Positions 8,140 through 17,392 of a DNA stretch of 64,000 bases are shown here, piece by piece. Below the pieces are notes generated by a model. The model was given only the letters and a program-made list of their open reading frames with translations. It did no database searches and was not told the DNA's origin. This DNA comes from Leptospiraceae bacterium (GTDB taxonomy: Bacteria > Spirochaetota > Leptospiria > Turneriellales > Turneriellaceae). The position numbers were made by a program, and so were the translations under genes. How positions within the stretch are numbered: position 1 is the stretch's first letter; the number at the start of each line of letters is the position of its first letter. Location of the stretch: contig JANWWS010000046.1 of assembly GCA_025055765.1 (NCBI GenBank), positions 1 through 64,000 of the forward strand. Reading direction: 5' to 3'.

Positions 8140-8943
8140 ATGACAGCCATCAAGCGGATTTTCGGTTTTTTATTTTGGTGCTATTTTTGGCTTCTATTTA
8201 TTCCCTTTACAGTGGTGCTTGGCTTAATCTTTTTATTCATATCCCTCTTTTTGCCAAAGTACCTAGTTAGAAAATTGCATATACTGGCTGTCTTTTGGGG
8301 AAGGGTAGGTATGGCACTCCTTTGGTCATACCCCAAAATATACGGCAAATTACGGGAAAACTTGCGCCATGAAGCTCTTGTACTTGCCAGTAACCACCAA
8401 TCACAAATTGATATACTTATTGCCTTAGCAGCTTATCCCATAAATTTCCTTTTTATGTCAAAAAAAGAAGTATTTAACATCCCACTCGTGGGTACAGCTA
8501 TGCGTAAGATGGGTTACATTTCCGTAGACCGCGAAAACCCCACCAAGGCGGCTTTGTCAATAAAAGAAGCAATCCGCGAGCTCAAGCAAGGCTATGCTGT
8601 ATTGATTTACCCTGAAGGTACACGTAGCCCCAATGCGGCAGAGATGCTCCCTTTTAAGCTCGGGACCCTAAGAATTGCTTCGGAGGGAGAATTTCCTATT
8701 GTCCCAATTGTAGTATATGGAACCCAACAAATTAGCGATAAAGGGAAGAGATTTTACTTGTGGCCACATAAGACAGCAATTCTGATTTTAGACCCAATCG
8801 AAAAGACCCACGACTTACATCCTGCCAATAAGAAATCCCCTCTTTCTGATCAACAAAAACTGGCCAAACTTCGAGACATAATGATGCAAGCCTATCGCAC
8901 TCTTGCCCAACACAACGGTAGACTCCCTCCCGATGCATCGTAG
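8140..8943 (+). CDS. plsC: 1-acyl-sn-glycerol-3-phosphate acyltransferase (PlsC family)
   Basis: 267 aa membrane enzyme that acylates lysophosphatidic acid to phosphatidic acid in phospholipid synthesis. One long hydrophobic segment (about residues 8-38) anchors the N-terminus. The HX4D catalytic motif is NHQSQID (His86, Asp91), and the acceptor-binding motif is YPEGTRS (157-163). Start ATG 8140 has a strong AAGGAAGG site 7 nt upstream. It overlaps the next gene by 11 nt, so the two are probably one unit. Related PlsC-like enzymes can have other acceptors, so the exact substrate is inferred. Confidence 0.9.
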   Translation: MTAIKRIFGFLFWCYFWLLFIPFTVVLGLIFLFISLFLPKYLVRKLHILAVFWGRVGMALLWSYPKIYGKLRENLRHEALVLASNHQSQIDILIALAAYPINFLFMSKKEVFNIPLVGTAMRKMGYISVDRENPTKAALSIKEAIRELKQGYAVLIYPEGTRSPNAAEMLPFKLGTLRIASEGEFPIVPIVVYGTQQISDKGKRFYLWPHKTAILILDPIEKTHDLHPANKKSPLSDQQKLAKLRDIMMQAYRTLAQHNGRLPPDAS

Positions 8944-9649
8944 CGCGCGCGTTCTCTTCGCCCGACTCCCCCTCCCTGGAAAGGTAAAATCACGCCTTGC
9001 TAATTTTTTAGGCGAAGAAGAAGCACTTTCCATATACAAACTTTTGCTAAACTTACAACAAGATTTTTTCTCTTATTTTGAAAGTCATAAATTCCCGGGG
9101 AAAAATTTTGTGTTTCTAGCTCCTGAAAACCTGAGTTTAGCTAAAAGCCGAGCTTTATTTTTAAAATATGCCCACATCAACGCACAATTTTTTTATCAAA
9201 AAACAGGGGATCTTGGCAGCAAATTGCTAGATTGTGCGAAGACACTACTCAAAAAATTTGACCAGGTGATTATCTGGGGAGCAGATATACCGACTTTAAG
9301 CGAAGAGTTGTTTTCTCAAGCCTATACATCCTATCCAAAAAACTATCTCGTGCCGACCCAAGATGGAGGCTATGCCCTTATTGCCTTAAGTAGAGCCAAT
9401 TTTCATGAAAAAATTTTTGACAATATTGCCTGGGGAGGTCGCCAGGTATTTCGCCAACAAGTACGCAATTTTCAAAAATATAACCTCACCTACGAACTTG
9501 GTCCGAAAGTTATGGATCTTGATTTGCCCCAAGATCTTCTTCGTCTGCTTCAAGTAAGCAAAAAGCAAAACATCACCCCGTTTTGGGAAAAACTCCTTGA
9601 AAAATGGCTAACTGTTAGCTCAAAGAATAACCCCCTAAACAGGGGTTGA
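8933..9649 (+). CDS. DUF2064 / TIGR04282-type nucleotidyl- or glycosyl-transferase-like protein
   Basis: 238 aa from ATG 8933. The frame is open 30 nt further upstream, but that would give a longer overlap with plsC. It begins like other members of this CofC/MobA-related family with FARLPLPGKVKSRLA (about 9-23). It also has the GADIPTLS strand and the TQDGGYALIAL motif, which form the nucleotide-sugar-like fold. The family is often found beside radical-SAM or glycosyltransferase genes, and its reaction is not settled. Here it follows plsC with an 11-nt overlap and precedes gltA by 30 nt. Function should be read as 'transferase of unknown substrate'. Confidence 0.8.
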   Translation: MHRSARVLFARLPLPGKVKSRLANFLGEEEALSIYKLLLNLQQDFFSYFESHKFPGKNFVFLAPENLSLAKSRALFLKYAHINAQFFYQKTGDLGSKLLDCAKTLLKKFDQVIIWGADIPTLSEELFSQAYTSYPKNYLVPTQDGGYALIALSRANFHEKIFDNIAWGGRQVFRQQVRNFQKYNLTYELGPKVMDLDLPQDLLRLLQVSKKQNITPFWEKLLEKWLTVSSKNNPLNRG

Positions 9650-9679
9650 CGATAAGCTAGGCTTTTTTACAGTCGCCAT

Positions 9680-10969
9680 ATGTCCGAAACAGCTAAATTA
9701 ATTTTTCGAGGAAAGGAGTACGAATTCCCTGTGGTTGTGGGAAGCGAGGGTGAAGTAGCTATTGATATCTCCCGCCTAAGAGCCCTGACCGGAGCAATAA
9801 CTTTAGATGAAGCTTATGTAAACACAGGCAGTACCATCAGCCATATCACATTCCTGGATGGGGAACGGGGCATCCTTTTGTACCGGGGCTATCCTATTGA
9901 AGAACTAGCCGAAAAGTCCACCTTTCTTGAGGTGGCTTACTTGCTTATCTATGGAGAACTACCCACACAGCAGCAATACCAAGAATTTGTCCACCATATC
10001 ACCTACCATACCATGATCCATGAAGATCTGAAAAGACTCTATGATGGTTTTCCCAAAGACTCCCATCCTATGGCTATTTTAAGTTCCATGATTAACACTC
10101 TCTCCGGCTACTATGTTGATTCTTCAGATCCTTTAAATCCCCGCCACCGGGAAATTTCCATACATCGTCTCTTGGCAAAGACACCCACCATTGCCGCTTA
10201 CTCATACAAAAAATCGGTGGGGCAGCCCTTCATTTACCCGCAAAATAAATTAAACTACGTGCAAAATTTCATGAATATGATGTTTTCCGTTCCCGCAGAA
10301 GAATATGTTCTAGATCCAGTGGTAGAAAAAGCTTTGGACCTGCTTCTTATTTTACACGCAGATCACGAGCAAAATTGCTCCACCTCAACCGTGCGCCTGG
10401 TAGGTTCAAGCCGGGCAAATCTCTTCGCCGCTATATCAGCCGGAGTCAATGCCCTCTGGGGCCCCTTGCACGGCGGAGCCAACCAAGCCGTTATCGAGAT
10501 GTTGCAGCACATCCACGAAGAGGGGGGTAATGTAGATAAGTTTGTGGCTATGGCCAAAGACAAAAATTCAGGTTTTCGCCTCATGGGTTTTGGTCATCGG
10601 GTATACAAGAATTTTGACCCTCGCGCCAAAATCATCAAGAAAGCCTGCGATGATGTGCTCAATAAGCTAGGCATCCATGATCCCTTGCTTGATATAGCGA
10701 AAAGACTGGAAGAAGCAGCCTTAAAAGACAGCTATTTTATAGAACGCAAACTCTACCCAAATGTTGACTTCTACTCGGGGATTATCTATCGGGCCATAGG
10801 TATACCCACCAATATGTTCACCGTTATGTTTGCCATGGGTCGAATGCCTGGCTGGATTGCTCAATGGAAAGAGATGATCGAAAACCCAGCCATGAAAATT
10901 GGTCGACCACGCCAAATATATATGGGAGCCAAGCGGCGTAGCTATGTACCGCTGCACGAGAGGGGGTAG
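9680..10969 (+). CDS. gltA: Citrate synthase (type II)
   Basis: 429 aa, matching the hexameric Gram-negative type II enzymes. It condenses oxaloacetate and acetyl-CoA to citrate, the entry into the TCA cycle. The catalytic set is present at nearly E. coli numbering: His264 in GPLHGGANQ, His306 in [12 protein letters not shown] and Asp363 in DFYSGI, with the [14 protein letters not shown] segment at 226-239. The N-terminal beta domain (about residues 1-50) of the type II form is also present. No other TCA gene is in the window. It sits 30 nt after the DUF2064 gene and may share its transcript. Confidence 0.98.
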   Translation: MSETAKLIFRGKEYEFPVVVGSEGEVAIDISRLRALTGAITLDEAYVNTGSTISHITFLDGERGILLYRGYPIEELAEKSTFLEVAYLLIYGELPTQQQYQEFVHHITYHTMIHEDLKRLYDGFPKDSHPMAILSSMINTLSGYYVDSSDPLNPRHREISIHRLLAKTPTIAAYSYKKSVGQPFIYPQNKLNYVQNFMNMMFSVPAEEYVLDPVVEKALDLLLILHADHEQNCSTSTVRLVGSSRANLFAAISAGVNALWGPLHGGANQAVIEMLQHIHEEGGNVDKFVAMAKDKNSGFRLMGFGHRVYKNFDPRAKIIKKACDDVLNKLGIHDPLLDIAKRLEEAALKDSYFIERKLYPNVDFYSGIIYRAIGIPTNMFTVMFAMGRMPGWIAQWKEMIENPAMKIGRPRQIYMGAKRRSYVPLHERG

Positions 10970-11048
10970 TTCACCATCCCCTTGTTATGGAAATCCATAC
11001 CGGCAGTGGGCTTACCAGGAAATTTAAGCCTCCTATATCTATCGTTCG
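10970..11048. other. Gap between convergent genes with a small hairpin
   Basis: 79 nt between gltA and the AAA gene. GGCTTA (11009-11014) pairs with TAAGCC (11025-11030) around a 10-nt loop. No T-run follows on either strand, so I call it at most a weak bidirectional terminator. Confidence 0.3.
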
Positions 11049-14000
11049 TTATAATGATCCAACCATAGGGGTATAGTGGGTCTTAATGAGTTCTCCTAAC
11101 TTATGAGCAAGGAGAAAGCAGGCATCCCCAAGATTGGCATCGTGAAACCAAAGCCATTGGCGAAATAAAGCCTGGGCAAGATTACGCCGGCCTGTACCCA
11201 CTCCTAAGAGCACATACCCCCTATCCTCCATTTGGTGGATGGCCTCATAAAGCTCTTGTAGCTCCCGGGAACCCAGCTCTTTTTCAAGAGTGGCTTTTGC
11301 TCTGTGTCCCCGAAAATCAGAAATAACCACAGCAAGGCGGGTTCTAGAGTCAGCGCTAAAGAAGCAGGGGATTTGCGCCATAATGTGCGATTCTTCAACC
11401 GTATCCCCATGCCAGTTGGTGCAGATTTCTGAGAAAAGGCGGGAGCACTCTTCGTAACTTGGTTTTTCTAAAGTAAAGCCTTGCGTATACTCCGCAAGAT
11501 TTATTTGCTTTTTGCGATTGCCAAAATCCGAGTAGCCAAAAACCCGAAAGGCTATTTTTTCTTTCCACAGGATTTCCAGAGAAAGCTGAAGAGCGATTAG
11601 AGAGGCAAGGCATGCCTTGGAGTTAAAAATTCTTCTGCCTTTATTCACAAGAAAAATAACCTCAAGACCTTTCCATTTTTCCTCATCGGGGAGGATACTC
11701 CGGCGATCAAAAATCCGGTCATCTCCTAGGCCAAGAGTAAAAGTAAGATACTTGCGACTATCCAGTCGGCTACCATAATTAGAATATTCTCTCTTTACAG
11801 TCACATCACTATCCAGGAAGTTATGGAAATCTACTTCTAGATCCGCTAGAGACCTGCCAAAGGCATCGTAAAAATCTTGCAATCCGAGGTGGATGGTGTA
11901 GTCCCAATGGGGTTTGTATTTTTCCAAAAAATTTTCCCAGATTTCTTTCGTTCTATAGCCCCAGCCACCACCTCCCCCTTGGGGTTCACCTACCCCTTTA
12001 TTACCTAGGGTATCCCTGCCATACCAGGCATCAGGGCCTTCCTTTATCTCGCCTCCTGTCTCGGGGGTATTAATAGCTATGCCTTTTTTCAGGGGGGGAC
12101 CGGAAAGAGAAGCTTTGGCTCGGCCAGTGATAGCCTCACGAAAGTGTTTTTGAGCATCCCAAGGTAGATCCTTTCTTAAGGGCAGGGCTTTTTTTTTCAG
12201 GAAGTCTTCTTTTAGCTTATTGAAAAAGATTTCCAGGGAAATCTCTTGAGCTAAGTTTTCCCAAAGTTTGCGTGCCTCTTCTCTTTCCTGCGCCGAGGGA
12301 ATTTGGGCTAAATAGTGAATTTCAATAGCCTGCGCAATAAGTTCATGGGGTTCTTGTGCTTCTGCTAAATAGCGAGCGAAATGGCTTACGGTACGCAAAA
12401 GATGGTCCTCATAAAAAACGAGCTCTGTTTGAGCAGGATCAAGGCTTCTTTTTTCCTTTTGCCAGTTATTTATGGCAAGGTGAAACTGATGCAATTTTTC
12501 GCATAGTTTGTTTTCCTTTTCTGTACCTGGAAAAAAATAGTTCCAGGCAAGGTATAATGCTTCCCTTATTTCGTCATTGTCTATCTGAGGTATTTGCAGA
12601 GAGAAAAAACGATTGCGCAAAGCCTTCGAAATGGTGGGCACACTCTTTGTCTTTCTATGGCGTTTTATGGCTATGAGGCGAAAATTGGGATGTCTTTTTA
12701 AGACCATTCTCTCCCCAGATTCTGGAGGAAGAGCTAGCATACCAGCATCATCTAATAGCATATTTAGTTTTTCTACAATCTCACTGCCACATGACTCGGG
12801 GTTATCGAGCACAAGGTAATATCCCTCCCGCACAGCTGTGGTAAGGGGTCCATCAAGCCAAACAATCTCCTGTCCTTGGCCAAGTGGTCTCAAGGCCCCG
12901 ATTAAATCTGAGGTGTGTACCCCTTTGGATAGATATAGGAATTCCACCTTCTTTTCTTGTATTTTCGCTAGAAGTTCGAAGAGAATTTCTGGTCTTGAAG
13001 TTTCATCGGCCTCTAGTAAGAGGTTTTCTCCTGCTTCAAGACTGCGTTGCATCTCGCGTAGAAGAGAAAGACGTTTCGCAGTAAGAGCAAAGAGATCTTG
13101 GCTACCTTCTGGCACATAAACGATACCCTCCTCGGCTCCCTCATGAAACCTGGTTTCAACTTCTCTCATTTCTTCCATAGTGGGGGAGAGTATACTTTGA
13201 ACAACCTCCCGTGCTATGGCTCTATCTTCCTCATGGCGGAAAAGGAAGACATAGAAGCGAAAGATGTTTTCGAGAAATTCCTCTCGCGAGGGTTTTTGTC
13301 CTTGAAAGCGCCGCCAAAAACGTATTGCTGTGCGGATATTAAAATGGTAGTGCTCAAAATCATTTCGAGCCAACTTGCTTTGCCACAAAAGTCCTTCTAG
13401 GGTACGCTGAATTAATATATGTTTTTCCAAAAGATGGCTTGGCATTTGCGGAAAGAGGTTTGCCATAATCTCCACTTCTTCTTCTAGGGGATATGGATCG
13501 AGATGGATTATCGTGAAATAGCGTTTTATGCTCTCAGGCAAAATTTTTCTTCCTTCAAAACCTAATGTTGGATTTTGTGTGGCTACAAAATGAAATCTCT
13601 CATGGGCAACTATCTCCTGCCTATCTTTTTCAATGAGGGTGATTCTTTTTTTTTCAAATACGCTTAGGAATCTCTTTAATATCTCTGCTGATGCCAGGTT
13701 CATTTCGTCAGCTACAAAGGTATAGCCCGATTTCATGGCATGAAGAAGGGGGCCATCGTTCCAGCAAAAACCATGGGGAGTTATGCGAAAACTTCCTATG
13801 AGATCTTCAGGTAGGGTGTCGTGGTTAAAACCAAAGCGTATAGTGGGCAAGCCTCGCAGCGAGTTTATGTAATATATGAGAGCGTTTTTTCCCACCCCTG
13901 CATCGCCTACTAGCAACAGGTTTCGTCCTTCACTTAGGGGGTACAAAATACGTTCTAAATTCTGCCGAGTTGTTTTGGTCAAGACAAGTTCCTGGGGAAA

Positions 14001-14105
14001 GACAAGAGTTTGCTCTTTAGGGGTTAGGTTTTCTTTTTTGAGTAAAGGGTGGGTGAATATCGCTCCCATAGACATAGATGGCTTTTGGGCATTTCCTGTA
14101 AACAC
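11049..14105 (-). CDS. Midasin-like AAA ATPase with two AAA modules and a VWA-like C-terminus
   Basis: 1018 aa from GTG 14105; ATG 14075 or 14069 would also fit. Module 1 (about 40-260) is an AAA_5/dynein-related ATPase: P-loop GDAGVGKN (67-74, Asn where Ser/Thr is usual), Walker B TFVADEMNLA, sensor ATQNP. Module 2 (about 360-520) keeps the fold (GALRPLGQGQ, YLVLDNPE) but its P-loop is reduced to EADETSRP. After a Gly/Pro-rich linker near 700-740, the last 200 residues look like a VWA domain, yet the MIDAS DxSxS is replaced by VNKGRR. The layout resembles a miniature midasin or a fused CbbQ-CbbO pair, so a chaperone or cofactor-insertion remodeller is possible. The target is unknown. It is divergent from a LOG-family gene across a palindrome. 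Confidence 0.8.
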   Translation of the reverse strand: MFTGNAQKPSMSMGAIFTHPLLKKENLTPKEQTLVFPQELVLTKTTRQNLERILYPLSEGRNLLLVGDAGVGKNALIYYINSLRGLPTIRFGFNHDTLPEDLIGSFRITPHGFCWNDGPLLHAMKSGYTFVADEMNLASAEILKRFLSVFEKKRITLIEKDRQEIVAHERFHFVATQNPTLGFEGRKILPESIKRYFTIIHLDPYPLEEEVEIMANLFPQMPSHLLEKHILIQRTLEGLLWQSKLARNDFEHYHFNIRTAIRFWRRFQGQKPSREEFLENIFRFYVFLFRHEEDRAIAREVVQSILSPTMEEMREVETRFHEGAEEGIVYVPEGSQDLFALTAKRLSLLREMQRSLEAGENLLLEADETSRPEILFELLAKIQEKKVEFLYLSKGVHTSDLIGALRPLGQGQEIVWLDGPLTTAVREGYYLVLDNPESCGSEIVEKLNMLLDDAGMLALPPESGERMVLKRHPNFRLIAIKRHRKTKSVPTISKALRNRFFSLQIPQIDNDEIREALYLAWNYFFPGTEKENKLCEKLHQFHLAINNWQKEKRSLDPAQTELVFYEDHLLRTVSHFARYLAEAQEPHELIAQAIEIHYLAQIPSAQEREEARKLWENLAQEISLEIFFNKLKEDFLKKKALPLRKDLPWDAQKHFREAITGRAKASLSGPPLKKGIAINTPETGGEIKEGPDAWYGRDTLGNKGVGEPQGGGGGWGYRTKEIWENFLEKYKPHWDYTIHLGLQDFYDAFGRSLADLEVDFHNFLDSDVTVKREYSNYGSRLDSRKYLTFTLGLGDDRIFDRRSILPDEEKWKGLEVIFLVNKGRRIFNSKACLASLIALQLSLEILWKEKIAFRVFGYSDFGNRKKQINLAEYTQGFTLEKPSYEECSRLFSEICTNWHGDTVEESHIMAQIPCFFSADSRTRLAVVISDFRGHRAKATLEKELGSRELQELYEAIHQMEDRGYVLLGVGTGRRNLAQALFRQWLWFHDANLGDACFLLAHKLGELIKTHYTPMVGSL

Positions 14106-14116
14106 GATTTACAGGA
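14094..14116. promoter_or_regulatory. Perfect 9-5-9 palindrome in divergent region
   Basis: Arms TCCTGTAAA (14094-14102) and TTTACAGGA (14108-14116) flank CACGA. It lies between the AAA gene and the LOG-family gene, overlapping the GTG of the former. If the AAA protein starts at ATG 14075, the palindrome is upstream of both genes and could be an operator shared by them. Confidence 0.55.
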
Positions 14117-14175
14117 CATTACCTTTGAAGGTCCTCTTTTCTTAAAAATCTCGATGTGTGTGCCGATGGTGTACT

Positions 14176-14988
14176 ATGGCTAGAAGGATGCCTCATGGGC
14201 TTAAAGCATACGAAAATAGCGAATTTATGTCCTCGCCAGAGGCGCGACCTCTGCGTATTTTGGCGGAATATCTTTACCCATTAAATCAGTTTGAGAAATT
14301 TGATGTTGAAAGCACTATTGTTTTTTTCGGCTCCTCCCGCATAAAATCACCAGCAGAGATTCGTAAAATGAAGAGAGCTCTTGCTAAGCGCAAGCTTTCT
14401 GACCTTGAGCGCAAGCAACTCTTTAACTTAGAAACCCTTTCTCGCTATTATCGGGAAGCCTCCCAACTTGCCTACCGACTCACACTTTGGTCAAAATCCC
14501 TCCCTCGTACTAGCCGCAAAAAACGGTTTGTGATTTGCTCAGGTGGGGGCTCGGGTATTATGGAAGCCGCCAACCGAGGTGCTTCTCTTGCCCGAGGTCT
14601 ATCTATTGGCATGAATATTTCCATACCTCTTGAACAAAAACCTAACCGCTACATCACTCCTTCTCTATGTTTTGACTTTAATTATTTCTTTATGCGTAAG
14701 TACTGGCTCATGAACCCAGCGAGGGCCTTGGTCATCTTCCCAGGGGGATTCGGCACCATGGACGAACTATTTGAGCTTTTAACTTTAGTACAAACAAAAA
14801 AAGCACAGCATCCTTTACCCATAGTGATCTATGGTCTAGAATATTGGAAAAAACTAATTAACTTTGAAGTTTTTGTAGAATGGGGAATGATTGCTCCCGA
14901 AGATCTCGAATTAATCCATCTATCGGATTCGGTAGATGATGCTTTTGATTACCTAACTAGAAATTTACTTGCTTTGTCGCAAACCTAA
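14176..14988 (+). CDS. LOG family protein (TIGR00730, nucleotide 5'-monophosphate phosphoribohydrolase)
   Basis: 270 aa from ATG 14176 (a GTG at 14158 also opens the frame). Rossmann-like LOG fold: GGGSGIMEAANRGA (about 123-136) and the PGGFGTMDELFE signature (about 189-200), whose Arg/Glu set cleaves the N-glycosidic bond of nucleoside monophosphates. The family includes cytokinin-activating enzymes and bacterial nucleotide recyclers, and the natural substrate here is unknown. A charged helical insert (about 60-85) separates the first strand from the rest. It overlaps the convergent polyferredoxin gene by 24 nt. Confidence 0.88.
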   Translation: MARRMPHGLKAYENSEFMSSPEARPLRILAEYLYPLNQFEKFDVESTIVFFGSSRIKSPAEIRKMKRALAKRKLSDLERKQLFNLETLSRYYREASQLAYRLTLWSKSLPRTSRKKRFVICSGGGSGIMEAANRGASLARGLSIGMNISIPLEQKPNRYITPSLCFDFNYFFMRKYWLMNPARALVIFPGGFGTMDELFELLTLVQTKKAQHPLPIVIYGLEYWKKLINFEVFVEWGMIAPEDLELIHLSDSVDDAFDYLTRNLLALSQT

Positions 14989-16095
14989 AACCCGATTTTC
15001 TAACCGCAGCACTCCCCGTGGGCAGACTGCCTGGCAGATACCGCAGCCCACACAGGCCGCTCTACGTATATCTTCTCCACGCATAGCATAGGCACGCACA
15101 TCAATGCCCATCTCACAGTAGGTAGAGCAATTGCCGCAAGCAATACACAAGCCATGGTTGGTAGTAATACGAAAGCGAGAGATGGTGACCTGTAAAATAC
15201 CCAAGATAGCCGCCAGTGGGCAGCCAAAACGACACCACACCCTTGTCCCAGCCAGAGGATAAAAACCCGTACCCACCACCCCAGCAAATCCTGCCCCAAT
15301 AAAAAAAAAGTACCACCGTTGAAGGGCAAAGGCGAATTCTGAAAAAGTGTCAGGAATAGCTCGAAAGTGGTTAATAAATAAAATGGCTGTCATCACTATC
15401 GCTATGACAAGTATAGAGTAAATCGTGATTTTTTCGAGCTTCCAGGAAAACTCAGTTTTAGTTGAGAGATGGCGAAAGTCATCGCCTGCCGTGTTAGCTA
15501 AGGCGCCACACCCACAAACCCAGGAACAATACCACCTCTTGCCGAAAAAATAGGTCAGCACAGGCACAGCAATAAAAGACATAAATACTCCCCAATAAAA
15601 AAAGGCACGCGGCAGCTCATACAAGGCTGAGGGTAGAAAATACTCTATTTTTAGCGGCCAAAAGTAAGAAAAATAAAATTCTTTTACATTAGCTTTTTGC
15701 AGAAGTGAGGGCACAAGAAAAGCTAACACAAGCTGTACCCCCATAACGCTTACCGTGCGGTAAACCTGGTATTTCTCATGTCGGTAATGCCTGATAAAAC
15801 GTAAGCCCATAACCACAACCAAGAGAGTATAAACGAAACCATAAAAAAACCATTTATCGGCTCCTTTCCCTCGCAAAGGGTAAGATAAAAAGTCGACTTT
15901 TTGCGAAAGCTTTGCCATGAATTGCTCACAAGAAAAACGAAAACCGGGAAAAAGCACTTGCAAAAAAGGGATAATCTTCTCATCGATTTCCTTGTCCCAA
16001 TAGAGCAATGCATAAAATAGCATTAAGAAAATGGCTAAAAACCAGGCAAGTATATTGCGACGGCGTATACCCGTTTTAATGTTCTTGTAAGGCAT
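14965..16095 (-). CDS. Membrane-bound polyferredoxin (NapH/NosR/CcoG-like)
   Basis: 376 aa with about six membrane segments, a cysteine motif CSWVCGCGALANTAGDD on a loop between membrane segments, a second CRFGCP loop, and two C-terminal [4Fe-4S] motifs (CIACGNCSTYC and CVGCGICQAVC). This is the layout of NapH/NosR-C-type quinol-linked electron carriers. No nitrate, nitrous oxide or cytochrome oxidase genes are nearby, so the partner is unknown. It is the last gene of a three-gene set and overlaps the FAD oxidoreductase by 20 nt, which suggests that flavoprotein as its electron partner. Its 3' end overlaps the convergent LOG gene. Confidence 0.85.
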   Translation of the reverse strand: MPYKNIKTGIRRRNILAWFLAIFLMLFYALLYWDKEIDEKIIPFLQVLFPGFRFSCEQFMAKLSQKVDFLSYPLRGKGADKWFFYGFVYTLLVVVMGLRFIRHYRHEKYQVYRTVSVMGVQLVLAFLVPSLLQKANVKEFYFSYFWPLKIEYFLPSALYELPRAFFYWGVFMSFIAVPVLTYFFGKRWYCSWVCGCGALANTAGDDFRHLSTKTEFSWKLEKITIYSILVIAIVMTAILFINHFRAIPDTFSEFAFALQRWYFFFIGAGFAGVVGTGFYPLAGTRVWCRFGCPLAAILGILQVTISRFRITTNHGLCIACGNCSTYCEMGIDVRAYAMRGEDIRRAACVGCGICQAVCPRGVLRLENRVLGLRQSK

Positions 16096-17392
16096 ACTTC
16101 TCTAGGTCTTTACCATAATTGGGAAAAAATTCGGGATCAAAAAAAGCATGCTGCGCATTTTTTAAAAAATACTCCACGTCCCTTTTCTCAGCCAGTACCT
16201 GATGGCAAAATCTTTCTCTAAGTCTTAAGCCCAAGGCACTCATGCCAGAGATGGTTTCTTTTTCGACTATTAGGCGAAGCAATTTATTTCCCTGCTCAAA
16301 AGAAAAAAATATCTCCCTTTCTGTTTGTCGCAGATGGGGAAAAAGAGCAAAATGCTGCCAATCTAAACGAAAAAACTTGGCGCTGTTATACCAAAATCCC
16401 AGCTCAAAGTCCTGTAATGGTAAACCTTTTAGGTATGCGTACATATTTTCTCCAGCAAGGCGGCCCATTTTTTCAGCCGTGTACCATAGAAAATATTGTT
16501 CTCTCGTATCACCTTTGACTATTTCCGCTGCATCGCCAGCAGCAAAGATATGGGGGTATTCGGTCTGTAAAGCTGGATTTACAAGGATCCCCTCACCACA
16601 GGAAATGTGGGAATTTCTTGCTAGTTCCGTTTCGCTTTCCACACCAATTGCCACACAGGCAAGTTCTGCCTCCAAAAAGCTGTGGTTAGCTAAAACCACC
16701 CCTTTTAACTTGCCCTGCTCTTGATGCCATGCGTGAACCTCACAATTAAGCCTGAGATCAACGCCATGTTGGCATATCTCTTTTTCCACAAGACGCCCTT
16801 CTTTTTCTGAGAGTGCCTTAGGGTAAAAATAGTTTTCCCTTACAAGAAAACTCACAGCTATCTTGCGGTAGGAGAGCATTTCTGCCAACTCTACACCAAT
16901 AAGACCTCCGCCAATAACGACAGCTCTTTTGATTTGCTCAGGTTTATGGGTAAGCTCTTCCAGTTTTTTTAAGTCGGCCAGATTCGTAAAGTAGCAGACT
17001 TCCCGAGGGATCTCACCAAGTGCTGGTAATATCTTGGGTCTTGCTCCTGTAGCTAAAAGACATACTTGAAAGGAAATGACTTGGTTTCGTTCTGTGAACG
17101 CCTTTTTTGCTTGAGGATCAATAAGCTTAACGCTATCTTGCAGCAACCATATATTCTTTTTTCGCCAAAAATTTTTTTCATAGGGGTAGGTATCTTCTAG
17201 CCGTAGGGAACCCATGTAGACATACATGAGCGCTGGCCGACTATAAAAATACAACGATTCTCTTGAAATAATGCAGATACGAATCTTTGGGTCCTTTTCG
17301 CGTAGGGTTAAGGCTGCCTTTATACCCGCTGGTCCATTGCCTACGATCAAAGCATCACAGGAAATTTCATCCATGACTAAAAGATGAGGCAT
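16076..17392 (-). CDS. FAD-dependent pyridine nucleotide-disulfide oxidoreductase
   Basis: 438 aa. An N-terminal FAD-binding site GNGPAG (about 18-23), an NAD(P)H-binding GGGLIGVELAE (about 160-170), the ATGARP strand and the AAGDAAE FAD motif place it with nitrite-reductase-type and rubredoxin-reductase-type flavoproteins. No CxxxxC redox disulfide is seen. After the reductase core, the last 100 residues form a family-specific C-terminal domain. ATG 17392 has a GGTGG-like site close by; ATG 17374 is the alternative. It sits between a methyltransferase and a membrane polyferredoxin with short overlaps, so it probably feeds electrons from NAD(P)H to the membrane protein. Confidence 0.85.
   Translation of the reverse strand: MPHLLVMDEISCDALIVGNGPAGIKAALTLREKDPKIRICIISRESLYFYSRPALMYVYMGSLRLEDTYPYEKNFWRKKNIWLLQDSVKLIDPQAKKAFTERNQVISFQVCLLATGARPKILPALGEIPREVCYFTNLADLKKLEELTHKPEQIKRAVVIGGGLIGVELAEMLSYRKIAVSFLVRENYFYPKALSEKEGRLVEKEICQHGVDLRLNCEVHAWHQEQGKLKGVVLANHSFLEAELACVAIGVESETELARNSHISCGEGILVNPALQTEYPHIFAAGDAAEIVKGDTREQYFLWYTAEKMGRLAGENMYAYLKGLPLQDFELGFWYNSAKFFRLDWQHFALFPHLRQTEREIFFSFEQGNKLLRLIVEKETISGMSALGLRLRERFCHQVLAEKRDVEYFLKNAQHAFFDPEFFPNYGKDLEKYALQEH

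Noticed and set aside
9629-9647. Hairpin AACCCC/GGGGTT before gltA as a terminator
   Set aside because: The nearest T-run is about 16 nt downstream, too far for an intrinsic terminator, and the hairpin lies inside the DUF2064 gene end.
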